NCBI RefSeq assembly: GCF_003286915.1
Contig: NZ_QMFY01000017.1
Location: 51,089 to 115,088 of the forward strand
DNA: 64,000 nucleotides
Reading direction: 5' to 3'
Origin: Pseudochryseolinea flava
GTDB taxonomy: Bacteria > Bacteroidota > Bacteroidia > Cytophagales > Cyclobacteriaceae
The position numbers and the translations under genes were made by a program. The notes under the pieces were generated by a model. It was not told the DNA's origin, did no database searches, and saw nothing but the letters and a program-made list of their open reading frames with translations. Numbering within the stretch: position 1 is the first letter of the stretch; each line of letters begins with the position of its first letter. Below, one piece after another: positions 8,471 to 17,011 of the stretch.

Positions 8471-10661
8471 TTTTTCCATACTGTTAACGACGAGTGTGAT
8501 ATTTGCCTGTGCCGACTGGTACATGGGCTATGATTCGGATTCAAGTTTTACCCCCGAGGTTTTTGCGGACGAATCGTATTCGCCGCTCTTCTATTCTTCG
8601 CAGGAACCGTTTTACCGTGTCAACTACGACACCGAGCATCGGTCAAGATTTAATAATGACATTACCGCGGATTGGTCAGCGTATTTAAATGGAAAGATTT
8701 CAACGGAAGACGTGAAGTACCTTTTGCTTGACGAAAATGCAAACGCCGACATCGATCTGCTTTTTAAGGCAGTGCAAGCTAAGAAGGGGCTTCCAGCGCG
8801 ATTTGCGTCTTTAAACATCGCTGACGATAAGGTTAAATCATTCATTAACTTTTTACACTTCGCGAAGGTCATCGAAGCGTGCAGTATGCGATCACCATAT
8901 TCTTGGGATTATGAAGAGTCAACGACACCTCCACAAGTAGCGCAAAAAACGATCGATGAGATTACCAAACTCTACAGCCTTGCGAAAGATCCTTTCATTA
9001 AGAATAGATTGTGGTTTCAAGTAATGAAAGGAAGTTTCTACAGCGGCAACACCAAAAACGTAATTGATTTTTTTGACAAAACGAAAAGCTCAGAACCTGA
9101 AAATGTACTTTACTATCGCGCGCTGTCCTACGTGGCCGGTGTGCATTATAGTCAGAAGCGTTACGGGATGTCGAACTACTTGTACAGCGTGGTGTTCGAC
9201 AAGTGTCCGGAACTTCGCATTGTGGCTACTTACAACTTTCACCCCATCGAAAACTCGGATTACCAGGAGTCGCTAGCGCTCGCAAAAACGCCTGAAGAGA
9301 AAGCTGCCTTATGGGCGATATTGGGCTTTTATCTCGACCCAAAACAGTCCATTCAGGAGATTTATAAACTGAATCCGAAGAGTGCTCATATCGATTATCT
9401 TCTCACAAGATTTGTCAACATCAAGGAAGTTGATTTGTCGGAAGATCAGTATACTTCCCTTGCGCAATACAGAGCGGCCATGAAAAAATTGGTGACGGCA
9501 GAGGACCTTCAGTTTGTTACATCCATTGCAAAAGACAACAAAATCGGTAATCCATTTTTGTGGAATACCGCAGCCGGATACCTTAGTATTTACGCAGGCA
9601 AGAACGACGACGCAACACAATTTTTCGACAAGGCCCTGAAAGCGAATGCTTCACCATCCGAGATGTCGAATCAACAAATTCGGTTGCTACGGTTAATCAA
9701 TACCTTAACGACCATTAACAAGCTCGATTCAAAAATTGAAGGAAAACTCGTAGCCGATCTTACTTGGCTTTACAATGAACTTTCAGACGACGACGATACA
9801 TTTAGAAAAAACAATGTTAGGCGCTGGAGTAAAAAGTATCTCTCATCAATTTACAAATCGCAGCAGAATGTTGTGATGGCGGAGCTCCTTGATCGCAACG
9901 ATAAATTTTACATCACGCCTTCGAACGTGGAGTTGATGAAGACCTTCTTCATGAAATCCGGTAAAACGCCTTGGGAGGAAATGGTAGCGAAGAATTACAG
10001 TTTAACGCTGATGGATCTTTACGAGTACCAAGGTGTCGTTAGCGCCTACAATGGAGAACTTGATAAGGCGATAACGTTGCTCACCGCGGCTAACGGAAAA
10101 GCTGAATTACTTGGGAATCCTTTCAATGGAAAGATTAAAGACTGTCATGACTGTGATCATGCGGCAGTGCAGAAAACAAAATATACAAAGCTGACACTCG
10201 TTCAGAAAATGAAAGAGATGCAGGATCATGTTATTAAGGGCGAGGACGTTTATAATAATAGTCTGCTGTTGGCGAATGCTTACTATAATATGAGCTACTT
10301 TGGAAATGCGCGGGTTTTCTACTACGGTGAAATCATTGATCAAGGGAGCAACTACATTAAGAAGGACTTTCAATCCATGTTGTTCAGTTGTAGTAAAGCA
10401 AAAGAGTTCTATCAAAAGGCGTTCGATGCCGCGGCCAATGACGAGCAAAAAGCTAAATGCGTTTACATGATGGCCAAGTGCGAACGAAATGAATTTTATG
10501 CCCGTGAGTATCACGGCAACGATGAGTTTTACGGCGAACCTGATGTTGCATTCTTGGCATGGGATGGTTTTAGAAAACTAAAAAGTAACTATGCCCACAC
10601 CAAGTATTACAAAGACGTTATCAATGAGTGTGGATATTTTGGTAAATACGCTGGTAACTAG
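8433..10661 (+). CDS. Large exported (probable lipo-) protein with helical repeats, unknown function
   Basis: A 742-residue protein with a signal sequence and a possible lipobox at Cys26 (VIFAC). The start at 8433 (MKTSLKK) was chosen over an ATG two codons upstream because both give the same signal peptide. The N-terminal part after the signal is rich in aromatic and acidic residues (ADWYMGYDSDSSF, YSPLFYSSQEPFY). The rest is mostly helical and TPR-like: pairs of helices with Ala/Tyr/Leu spacing, for example AAGYLSIYAGKNDDATQFFDKALKA and the LANAYYNMSYFGNARVFY area. I do not recognise a named family. The start lies inside the upstream lipoprotein gene, and a Nudix gene follows 2 bp after its stop, so the three are probably one transcript. 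Confidence 0.75.
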   Translation: MKTSLKKLLVLFSFSILLTTSVIFACADWYMGYDSDSSFTPEVFADESYSPLFYSSQEPFYRVNYDTEHRSRFNNDITADWSAYLNGKISTEDVKYLLLDENANADIDLLFKAVQAKKGLPARFASLNIADDKVKSFINFLHFAKVIEACSMRSPYSWDYEESTTPPQVAQKTIDEITKLYSLAKDPFIKNRLWFQVMKGSFYSGNTKNVIDFFDKTKSSEPENVLYYRALSYVAGVHYSQKRYGMSNYLYSVVFDKCPELRIVATYNFHPIENSDYQESLALAKTPEEKAALWAILGFYLDPKQSIQEIYKLNPKSAHIDYLLTRFVNIKEVDLSEDQYTSLAQYRAAMKKLVTAEDLQFVTSIAKDNKIGNPFLWNTAAGYLSIYAGKNDDATQFFDKALKANASPSEMSNQQIRLLRLINTLTTINKLDSKIEGKLVADLTWLYNELSDDDDTFRKNNVRRWSKKYLSSIYKSQQNVVMAELLDRNDKFYITPSNVELMKTFFMKSGKTPWEEMVAKNYSLTLMDLYEYQGVVSAYNGELDKAITLLTAANGKAELLGNPFNGKIKDCHDCDHAAVQKTKYTKLTLVQKMKEMQDHVIKGEDVYNNSLLLANAYYNMSYFGNARVFYYGEIIDQGSNYIKKDFQSMLFSCSKAKEFYQKAFDAAANDEQKAKCVYMMAKCERNEFYAREYHGNDEFYGEPDVAFLAWDGFRKLKSNYAHTKYYKDVINECGYFGKYAGN

Positions 10662-10663
10662 TC

Positions 10664-11287
10664 ATGATGAACTACGAATTGCTTGAGGAGATTAAAAAGA
10701 TCAAATCCATTGCAGAAATAGGTTTGCAATACGCGAGTTCCGGGTATGAAACAGAGCGCTACACTGAACTTCAACACATCAGCTACACGTTGTTGTCCAA
10801 AATATCGGATGTGCCCATAGAACGGTTGAAGGTGAGCTTGCCGACAGCGACTGATTACCCAACAGCGAAGGTCGATATCCGTGGTCTGCTGTTGACCGAG
10901 GATAACAAGGTGTTACTTGTGCGAGAAAGTGCCGATGGAAAATGGTCGCTGCCGGGAGGGTGGGCAGACGTGGGACTCACGCCAAAAGAAGTAGTGACGA
11001 AAGAGTTTAAAGAAGAAACTGGTTTAGATGTTGAAGTAAAATCTCTTCTGGCGGTGTTCGATAAAAAGATGCACCCTCATCCACCACAAGCGTTCTACGT
11101 GTACAAAATGGTGTTTTTGTGTAAGGCTGTATCGTCAGAAATCGTAAAGGGATTTGATGTATTGGATGTTGGCTACTTTTCTATTGCCGATTTACCGGAA
11201 CTATCTGAAAATAGAATTCTTCGAAGTCAAATTGAGTTTGTAGTTGATCGCATTCAACGTGGTGATCAAACCGCCCATTTTGATTAA
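10664..11287 (+). CDS. Nudix hydrolase with N-terminal NUDIX_N-type helical domain
   Basis: Hydrolase of nucleoside-diphosphate-linked compounds, 207 residues. Residues 1-65 form the helical N-terminal extension seen in ADP-sugar/nucleotide pyrophosphohydrolases of the YjhB type (ELLEEIKKIKSIAEIGLQYA, then RYTELQHISYTLLSKIS). The Nudix box spans about 98-120: GGWADVGLTPKEVVTKEFKE followed by ETGL. The metal-binding EE pair is kept, but the first glutamate of the consensus GX5EX7REUXEEXGU is Leu and the consensus Arg is Lys. The downstream HPHPPQAFYVYKMVFLC strand is typical of the family. It starts 2 bp after the stop of the exported protein. Substrate is unknown. Confidence 0.88.
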   Translation: MMNYELLEEIKKIKSIAEIGLQYASSGYETERYTELQHISYTLLSKISDVPIERLKVSLPTATDYPTAKVDIRGLLLTEDNKVLLVRESADGKWSLPGGWADVGLTPKEVVTKEFKEETGLDVEVKSLLAVFDKKMHPHPPQAFYVYKMVFLCKAVSSEIVKGFDVLDVGYFSIADLPELSENRILRSQIEFVVDRIQRGDQTAHFD

Positions 11288-12178
11288 TTCTCACGTCCGA
11301 GCAATGGCTTGTCTTTCTCCGCGAGTAGTAGGTCTTCCAATAATCCGTGTTGCTTAAAGAACGCGACGAGGTTCGCATTGCGTTGGCCTATATCGAACCC
11401 TAAATTCCATTGTAACTTGTGAAGACATTCTGAGCAAAGTCGATTCGGTTTTAAATCAGATTCAGGTAAACTATTGGAACCGTTGAGCACACATACGGCA
11501 TGTGTACAATGGAGACAAGAAAACATATGACCTATTTCATGGGATGATGTCTTGATTAAGCGCTCGAGACATCGCTGGTAGTTTTGTGTTGTGAGCGCTT
11601 CGTCTGAAAAGTGATATATCGAAGATACGCCGACACGCGCTTTCGTAGCAGCTTGACCCAAATACGAAATTCCAATCGTCTGCAGGATAAAGGTCTGTAG
11701 CCGTAATTGCCATCACAACAATGCCATCTTTTGGGATATGATTTTTTAAGTACGTCAGGATGTACGTCGATTTGAATTGTTCGTGATTGTCCTCGCGCAT
11801 TCTTCTTGCGTGAGAAGGAATAGCGGTATCATCTGCACCGGGCAGTAGCGAAACAGAAAGGCCAAAGAAAATCTTGAGATAATCGGCCGTATATTGAATT
11901 ACTTTCTTTTGTGCTTCATCAAATTTTCCAATAGGGAGTAGATATATTTTGTTTCGCGTCGCACTTGGTCGAACGGGGTCGTAGGCGATGTAGGTTTCAT
12001 AATTTTGTCCTTTTTCTGTGTGTTCAAAGAGCCAATCACCAGGTTGTGGTTTTTCAAGAGCAACATCATTTTGGCGAAGCTTGATGATGTCTGTACTCGT
12101 TCGATCGAGTTTTTTCTCATTTCGCGATGTACATGAAAGTAAAGCAGCAATCAGGAAAATCGAAAAAGAAATCCTCAT
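11284..12178 (-). pseudogene. Archaemetzincin-like lipoprotein metalloprotease, frameshifted
   Basis: Two frames together encode one archaemetzincin-type zinc protease. The first (from 12178) gives a signal peptide with lipobox LLSC, then GDWLFEHTEKGQNYETYI and ITATDLYPADDWNFVFG. At the GGG on the minus strand (plus 11657-11659) the frame breaks; removing one G continues with QAATKARVGVSSIYHFSDE. The second frame carries the zinc site HEIGHMFSCLHC followed by C-x2-NGSNSLPESD...LC-x2-C, which fits the archaemetzincin pattern HExxHxxGxxHCx4CxM...CxxC, with Ser for the Gly and Leu for the Met. Corrected length is about 297 residues from this start (301 from an alternative at 12190). It could be a true pseudogene or a sequencing error; as read, the zinc-binding half is lost. 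It is convergent with the Nudix gene, overlapping by 4 bp. Confidence 0.82.
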
Positions 12179-12305
12179 GTTAGGTAGCATTATCCGTTCG
12201 GTAAAATACCAAGATATTCTAGAAAATGTCGTGCGGATAAATGAAAAAGAGTGATTCTGTTGTTCGTAACAAAAAGTCTGTGTTAGCTTTCGGAAAATAG
12301 AAGCC

Positions 12306-12896
12306 GTGGCAAAGATAGTAAATGATCGCGAGGCCCTTGCGATATTTCGTAAACACCTCGAAGTTTACACGACTTTATCCGACGATGAGTATGAGAGAGT
12401 CTTGACCTATTTTGTTCCTAAAAAATTGAAGAAGCATGAGTTTCTGGTGCATGAAGGAGATTGGGTAACGAATCACCACTGGGTCATAAAGGGATTGTTG
12501 GTCTCTAACTATACCGACGATGAAGGCAAAGATCATATTATGCAATTTGCTATCGAAAATTGTTGGATCACTGATCAGGATGCTTTTTATAATCAGACAA
12601 AAGCAATCTTTAATATCACTTGTCTGGAAGACACAACATTGATGTGTTTATCATTCTCAAATCGTGAAAAGATGTGTGCCGACATGCATAAAATGGAGCA
12701 CTACTTCCGTAAAAAAGGTAACGATAGTTTCGTAAAGCAGCAGCGACGTTTGTTAAGCTATATGACGAACGATGCAAAAGGCCGCTTTAACTTGTTGATG
12801 GCTGAATATCCGGGGTTATACCAGCGCCTATCAAAAAAGATCTTGGCAGCTTACCTTGGCGTTACACGCGAAACCTTAAGTCGGTTCAAGTTTTAG
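12306..12896 (+). CDS. Crp/Fnr family transcriptional regulator
   Basis: Cyclic-nucleotide-binding-fold regulator of 196 residues with a GTG start. The N-terminal cupin-like domain (about 25-120) contains EFLVHEGDWVTNHHWVIKGLLVSNY, typical of the Bacteroidota Crp-like proteins that lack the cysteines of FNR. The C-terminal winged-helix (about 150-196) ends in YLGVTRETLSRFKF, the recognition-helix region. The winged-helix is short and the protein stops right after this helix, as is common in these regulators. An FNR-like box lies 15 bp downstream of its stop, before the next gene, so it may control the 12976 gene. The effector is unknown. Confidence 0.9.
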   Translation: MAKIVNDREALAIFRKHLEVYTTLSDDEYERVLTYFVPKKLKKHEFLVHEGDWVTNHHWVIKGLLVSNYTDDEGKDHIMQFAIENCWITDQDAFYNQTKAIFNITCLEDTTLMCLSFSNREKMCADMHKMEHYFRKKGNDSFVKQQRRLLSYMTNDAKGRFNLLMAEYPGLYQRLSKKILAAYLGVTRETLSRFKF

Positions 12897-12909
12897 ATTG
12901 ATCAAAAAA

Positions 12910-12925
12910 TGTGATCTATATCAAT
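12910..12925 (+). promoter_or_regulatory. FNR/Crp-like operator candidate
   Basis: TGTGATCTATATCAAT has the form of the FNR consensus TTGATnnnnATCAA with one mismatch in the core. It lies between the Crp/Fnr gene and the gene at 12976. Autonomous binding is inference. Confidence 0.45.
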
Positions 12926-12951
12926 TTTTTGGGCATGGATTCATCGTTGGT

Positions 12952-12969
12952 TTGTGTCATTAAACACAA
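12952..12969 (+). promoter_or_regulatory. Inverted repeat TTGTGT-N6-ACACAA upstream of the 12976 gene
   Basis: Perfect 6-bp arms separated by CATTAA, ending 6 bases before the ATG at 12976. Its size and position suit a dimeric regulator site or a small hairpin over the ribosome-binding region. Confidence 0.35.
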
Positions 12970-12975
12970 TCAATT

Positions 12976-13446
12976 ATGAAAATGATCTTTTTAGCAGCAT
13001 GTATGGGTAGCATGTTTTTAACAACCGCGGGTGTCGTAGAATCTGAGCCAAAGAATTCTCTCGAGGAAGCACAAAAGGAAATTGCCGCGAGCAATGCAGT
13101 CTATTTTGAAGCCTTCGTAAAACATAATCCCGCAATCTTTGTAGAGCGTTACGCGGACGACGCTTGTATCATGGCGCCAAATGCTCCTCAGATGTGCGGC
13201 CGAGACGCTGCAACGAAGTTCTTTCACCTTGCTTATGACGAGTTTGGACTTCGAAATGGAAAGTTCATCACCACGGCAATTTATGGCGATGGTGTGAACT
13301 TCGTGACCGAGGAAGGATTATGGCAGTCGTTCAATGAGAAAGGAGAATTGTTCGACGATGGAAAATTTTTAGTGCTGTGGAAAAAGACTGGCAAAGGATG
13401 GAAAATGTTTCGGGATTCATTTAGCAGTAACAGAAATCAAAAATAA
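12976..13446 (+). CDS. Exported NTF2-like (SnoaL/DUF4440) protein
   Basis: A 156-residue protein with an N-terminal signal peptide (MKMIFLAACMGSMFLTTAG) and an NTF2-like cone fold. Visible family segments are YFEAFVKHNPAIFVERYADDACIMAPNAPQMCGRDAATKFF and LWKKTGKGWKMFRDSFSSN, which match the ketosteroid-isomerase-like DUF4440 pattern of a helix, the xxYadDaxxxxPn turn and a final W-K-x-x-x-D strand. The ligand is unknown. The gene is 8 bp upstream of the PEP mutase/isocitrate lyase family gene, so they are probably co-expressed, and it follows the two operator-like sites. Confidence 0.8.
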   Translation: MKMIFLAACMGSMFLTTAGVVESEPKNSLEEAQKEIAASNAVYFEAFVKHNPAIFVERYADDACIMAPNAPQMCGRDAATKFFHLAYDEFGLRNGKFITTAIYGDGVNFVTEEGLWQSFNEKGELFDDGKFLVLWKKTGKGWKMFRDSFSSNRNQK

Positions 13447-13454
13447 GAAATATC

Positions 13455-14228
13455 ATGAGCGAAAGATTTAAAAAATTTTCGGCCTTACATCATCAAGCGT
13501 CTCCGTTGCTTATTGGAAATGTTTGGAATGTACAAAGTGCAACGGTTTTTGAGACACAACAATTCAAAGCAATCGCCACCTCGAGCGCGGCGGTTGCTGC
13601 CACGCTAGGATTTCGCGATGGCGAGTCAATGCCTTTTTCGGCGTACTTGCAAATTGTTGGCTACATCGCACGTGCCACAACGCTGCCGCTATCGGTCGAT
13701 TTGGAGGCCGGTTACGGTGAGACTGTTCAAGAAATTGTCAGTAACATCAAGCAACTCGCCGATGTTGGCGTTGTGGGCATTAACATCGAAGATTCGAGGG
13801 TGGCGAACGGGAAAAGAGAATTTGTAGATAGCATTAAGTTTTCCCAACTACTTGAAGGTATCGTCAGCGGATTGCGTGAAAACAGTATAGATATGTTCGT
13901 CAATGTAAGGTGCGATGCATTTTTACTTGGCGTGCCTGATGCGCTTCATGAAGCGGTGCGCAGAACCAAATCGTATCAGGTCACGGGCGTGAATGGATTG
14001 TTTTTTCCTTGCATTACAGACTTGTCCGACATCCGCGCTGTAGTTGATGCATCAACGCTTCCTGTAAATGTTATGTGTATGCCTGGATTGCCATCATTTG
14101 ATGTGTTAAAAGGTGCTGGCGTTAAGCGCATCAGTATGGGGAATTTCTTCAATTCGAAAGTGTATCAATCTTTGGCGGATAACGTTTCGCGAATTGTATC
14201 GGAGGAAAAATTTGATTCGTTGTTTTAG
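13455..14228 (+). CDS. Isocitrate lyase/phosphoenolpyruvate mutase superfamily protein
   Basis: TIM-barrel enzyme of 257 residues in the superfamily that makes or breaks C-C or C-P bonds of oxaloacetate-like acids. Family segments include ATSSAAVAATLGFRDGE, LPLSVDLEAGYGET (the metal-ligand Asp and Glu), GVVGINIEDS and VNVRCDAFLLG. The C-terminal VNVMCMPGLPSFDVLKGAGVKRISMGNFF is the usual closing region of the short bacterial homologues. The canonical KKCGH-type lyase loop of isocitrate lyase is not present, so true isocitrate lyase activity is unlikely; oxaloacetate decarboxylase or 2,3-dimethylmalate-lyase-like activity is possible. It is coupled to the NTF2-like gene. Confidence 0.9.
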   Translation: MSERFKKFSALHHQASPLLIGNVWNVQSATVFETQQFKAIATSSAAVAATLGFRDGESMPFSAYLQIVGYIARATTLPLSVDLEAGYGETVQEIVSNIKQLADVGVVGINIEDSRVANGKREFVDSIKFSQLLEGIVSGLRENSIDMFVNVRCDAFLLGVPDALHEAVRRTKSYQVTGVNGLFFPCITDLSDIRAVVDASTLPVNVMCMPGLPSFDVLKGAGVKRISMGNFFNSKVYQSLADNVSRIVSEEKFDSLF

Positions 14229-14327
14229 TTCGTTCGAAATATTTTAACGCATCGGAAGCTCGCCGACTACTGTTATTGCTATCCAGGAGAAAACCGTTAA
14301 TTTTGAAGTTTGTTTCTTATTAAAGCG

Positions 14328-16370
14328 ATGATCAATTCAACGGAACGGGAAGAGCGAGAGTATCTTGAAGAAATCAAGGAAAAGCTAATATTGGCAATAA
14401 AGCGCGTGGACGATAGCGTTCGTCAATACTCCACTGAGCTACGGCAGAGCAAACAATACATTTACGAGAATCAGTCTGGAATGGACGAGGCCGATATGGT
14501 CGCGTCAGAGCAGTCGATCAATAGAATGGCGTTTACCGGAGAGTCTGCAGTTTCGAAAAAACGTAAGTTGATCAAGCTCGGTCAATCGCCCTACTTCGGC
14601 CGTATCGACTTTGTTCAAAAGAATGAGTCGGATACTTCTGCTATTTACATTGGTATTTATTCCTTCGCTGATGAACGATCGAACCTCGTCTACGATTGGC
14701 GAGCGCCGATATCGTCTATGTTCTATGATTTTGAGCTCGGCGAAGGTTGGTATAAAACACCAGGTGGCATCGTGTCTGGAGAAATTGTGCTGAAGCGTCA
14801 ATACAAAATCCGCGAAGGCAACATGGAGTTCATGATTGAGAATGACGTGAATATTCATGACGATGTATTGCAAAAGGAATTAAGCAAGTCTTCCGATGAT
14901 AAAATGAAGAACATCGTCGCGACGATTCAACGCGATCAAAATGCAGTGATCCGGAATGAAACTTCGCCCGTGATGATTATTCAAGGCGTTGCTGGTTCCG
15001 GTAAAACGTCTATCGCACTTCACCGGATAGCTTTTTTACTATACCGCTTTCGCGAAGAAATTTCTTCCAAGGATATATTGATCATTTCTCCCAATAAAGT
15101 TTTTGCTGACTACATCTCGAATGTGTTGCCGGAATTAGGAGAGGAACAGATACCAGAAATGGGGATCGATGAACTTGCAGCTGAATTATTGGATAATAAA
15201 TTCCAGTTTCAAACTTTTTTCGAGCAGGTATACACGTTGCTTGAGCACCACGATGCCGGATTTATTGAACGAATTAAATTCAAGTCTTCGTTCGAGTTTT
15301 TAGGAAAGCTGAATCGCTACTTAATTCATATTGAGAATAACTATTTTGAACCAACCGAGATTCGCGTCGCAGGCACAGTTGTTCCGTTTCCGTTTATCAT
15401 GGAGAAGTTCAAAGCGTATTATCGTATCCCGTTGTTGAAACGATTCGCGGAAGTCACGAAAGATGTTTTGCAGTTTGTTCGCAATAATGTGCAACGAAAA
15501 CTAAGCGGAGGCGAAAAAAACAAAGTGTGGGAAGCTATCCCGGCTATGTTTAAGATGAACAACATCTTGGATCTCTATCGCGACTTCTTCAAGTGGGTAG
15601 GTAGACCTGAACTTTTTCGTTTTCACCATGGAGAAGCACTCGAGTATGCCGACGTTTTCCCCTTGATCTACTTCAAAATTCGTTTGGAAGGTTTGAAGAG
15701 TTACGATCATGTAAAACACTTGCTCATTGACGAAATGCAGGACTACACCGCCGTGCAATATGCTGTGATTTCACGGTTGTTCAATTGCAAAAAAACCATT
15801 CTCGGTGATGTGAGCCAGAAGGTTAATCCTTACAGCGCGTCATCAGCAGAGGCAATTGAAGACGTGTTTCCACAAGGCGAGGTAGTTAGACTTTTTAGAA
15901 GTTATCGTTCGACGTGGGAGATTACGGCATTTGCACAACACATCTCTCCAAATCCGAATATCATTCCGATGGAGCGCCATGGCGACGCGCCGGTGATGAA
16001 AGGTGTTGATAGCAATGCTGCCGAAGTAGAAGAAGTTCGAAATTGTATCAAGCGTTTCAAAGAATCAGGGTACAGATCTATGGGCATTATTTGCAAAACG
16101 CAGGAACAAGCGGCGTTTCTGCACCACGAATTGAAAATGAGCGAGGTGCATCTACTTTCTGTCGATAGTACTGTTTTTAAAGAAGGGATCATCTTAACCA
16201 CGGCGCACCTCGCAAAAGGTTTGGAGTTTGATGAAGTGGTTGTTCCATTCGCATCGATTCGGAATTATCATACCGATGTTGATAGAAGTATGTTGTACAT
16301 CGCCTGTACACGCGCCATGCACCAACTAACGTTACTCTTTACGAAGGAAAAGAGTTCATTTTTGCCCTAG
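14328..16370 (+). CDS. HelD-like UvrD-family ATPase (RNA polymerase-associated helicase type)
   Basis: A superfamily 1A ATPase of 680 residues. The N-terminus is a long coiled coil (EREYLEEIKEKLILAIKRVDD). It is followed by the HelD-type segment LVYDWRAPISSMFYDFELG at about 125-145, which separates this group from Rep/UvrD/PcrA. Walker A is GVAGSGKTS near 219-226, motif II is LIDEMQDYT, and motif VI is LYIACTRAMHQLTLLF. In Firmicutes, HelD frees stalled RNA polymerase using its N-terminal arm; the same role here is inference. ATG 14328 was preferred to a TTG six codons upstream. No close operon partner: the neighbouring gene ends 100 bp upstream. Confidence 0.87.
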   Translation: MINSTEREEREYLEEIKEKLILAIKRVDDSVRQYSTELRQSKQYIYENQSGMDEADMVASEQSINRMAFTGESAVSKKRKLIKLGQSPYFGRIDFVQKNESDTSAIYIGIYSFADERSNLVYDWRAPISSMFYDFELGEGWYKTPGGIVSGEIVLKRQYKIREGNMEFMIENDVNIHDDVLQKELSKSSDDKMKNIVATIQRDQNAVIRNETSPVMIIQGVAGSGKTSIALHRIAFLLYRFREEISSKDILIISPNKVFADYISNVLPELGEEQIPEMGIDELAAELLDNKFQFQTFFEQVYTLLEHHDAGFIERIKFKSSFEFLGKLNRYLIHIENNYFEPTEIRVAGTVVPFPFIMEKFKAYYRIPLLKRFAEVTKDVLQFVRNNVQRKLSGGEKNKVWEAIPAMFKMNNILDLYRDFFKWVGRPELFRFHHGEALEYADVFPLIYFKIRLEGLKSYDHVKHLLIDEMQDYTAVQYAVISRLFNCKKTILGDVSQKVNPYSASSAEAIEDVFPQGEVVRLFRSYRSTWEITAFAQHISPNPNIIPMERHGDAPVMKGVDSNAAEVEEVRNCIKRFKESGYRSMGIICKTQEQAAFLHHELKMSEVHLLSVDSTVFKEGIILTTAHLAKGLEFDEVVVPFASIRNYHTDVDRSMLYIACTRAMHQLTLLFTKEKSSFLP

Positions 16371-16445
16371 ACGCAACGCGGCTTGTAGTCGCTGGGTGTT
16401 GTCCATGTGAAATGGCACCGTTTTTTAATCAGTGCTTAAAAAAAC

Positions 16446-16982
16446 ATGGACAGCATCAACAAACAACAGCCTGAGGATAACCACCGCGATCTATTTAATG
16501 GTGAAGCCGCAAAGAAGATCAAGAGCCTGGTTGAAAAAGCAAAGAATTGTTTTTTCTGCACGAATATTCACACTGAAGCGCCGTTCTCAACGCGTCCCAT
16601 GTCGGTTCAAAAAATTGACAACGACGGTACATGTTGGTTCTTGAGCGCAAGTGATAGTCACAAAAATGCGCACGTGAAAGACGATCCGAACGTGCAATTG
16701 CTATTTAAAGGTTCCGATTATTCCGACTTCTTAAGCCTTCATGGGGAAGTTTCGATAAGTCGTGATAAGTCAAAAATCAAGGAGTTGTGGGAGCCAATAC
16801 TGAAGACGTGGTTTACCGAAGGTATAGATGACCCTCGAATTACCGTACTTCGGTTTGAGCCGATCGAAGGATATTATTGGGATACCAAGCATGGGCAGGT
16901 CGTAGCGTTCGCGAAACAAGTTGCCGGCGCCGTCATTGGAAAAACACTCGACGACTCGATAGAAGGAAAATTGAAGTTGTAA
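16446..16982 (+). CDS. Pyridoxamine 5'-phosphate oxidase-like FMN-binding split-barrel protein (general stress protein 26 type)
   Basis: A 178-residue flavin-binding split barrel. The core shows NCFFCTNIHTEAPFSTRPMSV, DGTCWFLSASDSHKNAHVKDD and VQLLFKGSDYSDFLSLHGEV, the pattern of the Bacillus GSP26-like group rather than true PdxH. The C-terminal ITVLRFEPIEGYYWDTKHG matches the same group. Such proteins bind flavin or F420-like cofactors and are often induced by stress; the actual reaction is unknown. A DUF1206 membrane protein gene follows at 30 bp. Confidence 0.88.
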   Translation: MDSINKQQPEDNHRDLFNGEAAKKIKSLVEKAKNCFFCTNIHTEAPFSTRPMSVQKIDNDGTCWFLSASDSHKNAHVKDDPNVQLLFKGSDYSDFLSLHGEVSISRDKSKIKELWEPILKTWFTEGIDDPRITVLRFEPIEGYYWDTKHGQVVAFAKQVAGAVIGKTLDDSIEGKLKL

Positions 16983-17011
16983 CGATTTCATTTAAGACTA
17001 CACGCAACGTT

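Noticed and set aside
13455..14228. Gene as true isocitrate lyase (glyoxylate bypass)
   Set aside because: The protein is far shorter than isocitrate lyase and the KKCGH catalytic loop is not visible.
14328..16370. Gene as a Rep/UvrD/PcrA DNA repair helicase
   Set aside because: The DWRAPISSMFYD segment and N-terminal coiled coil point to the HelD group, not to the classic DNA helicases.
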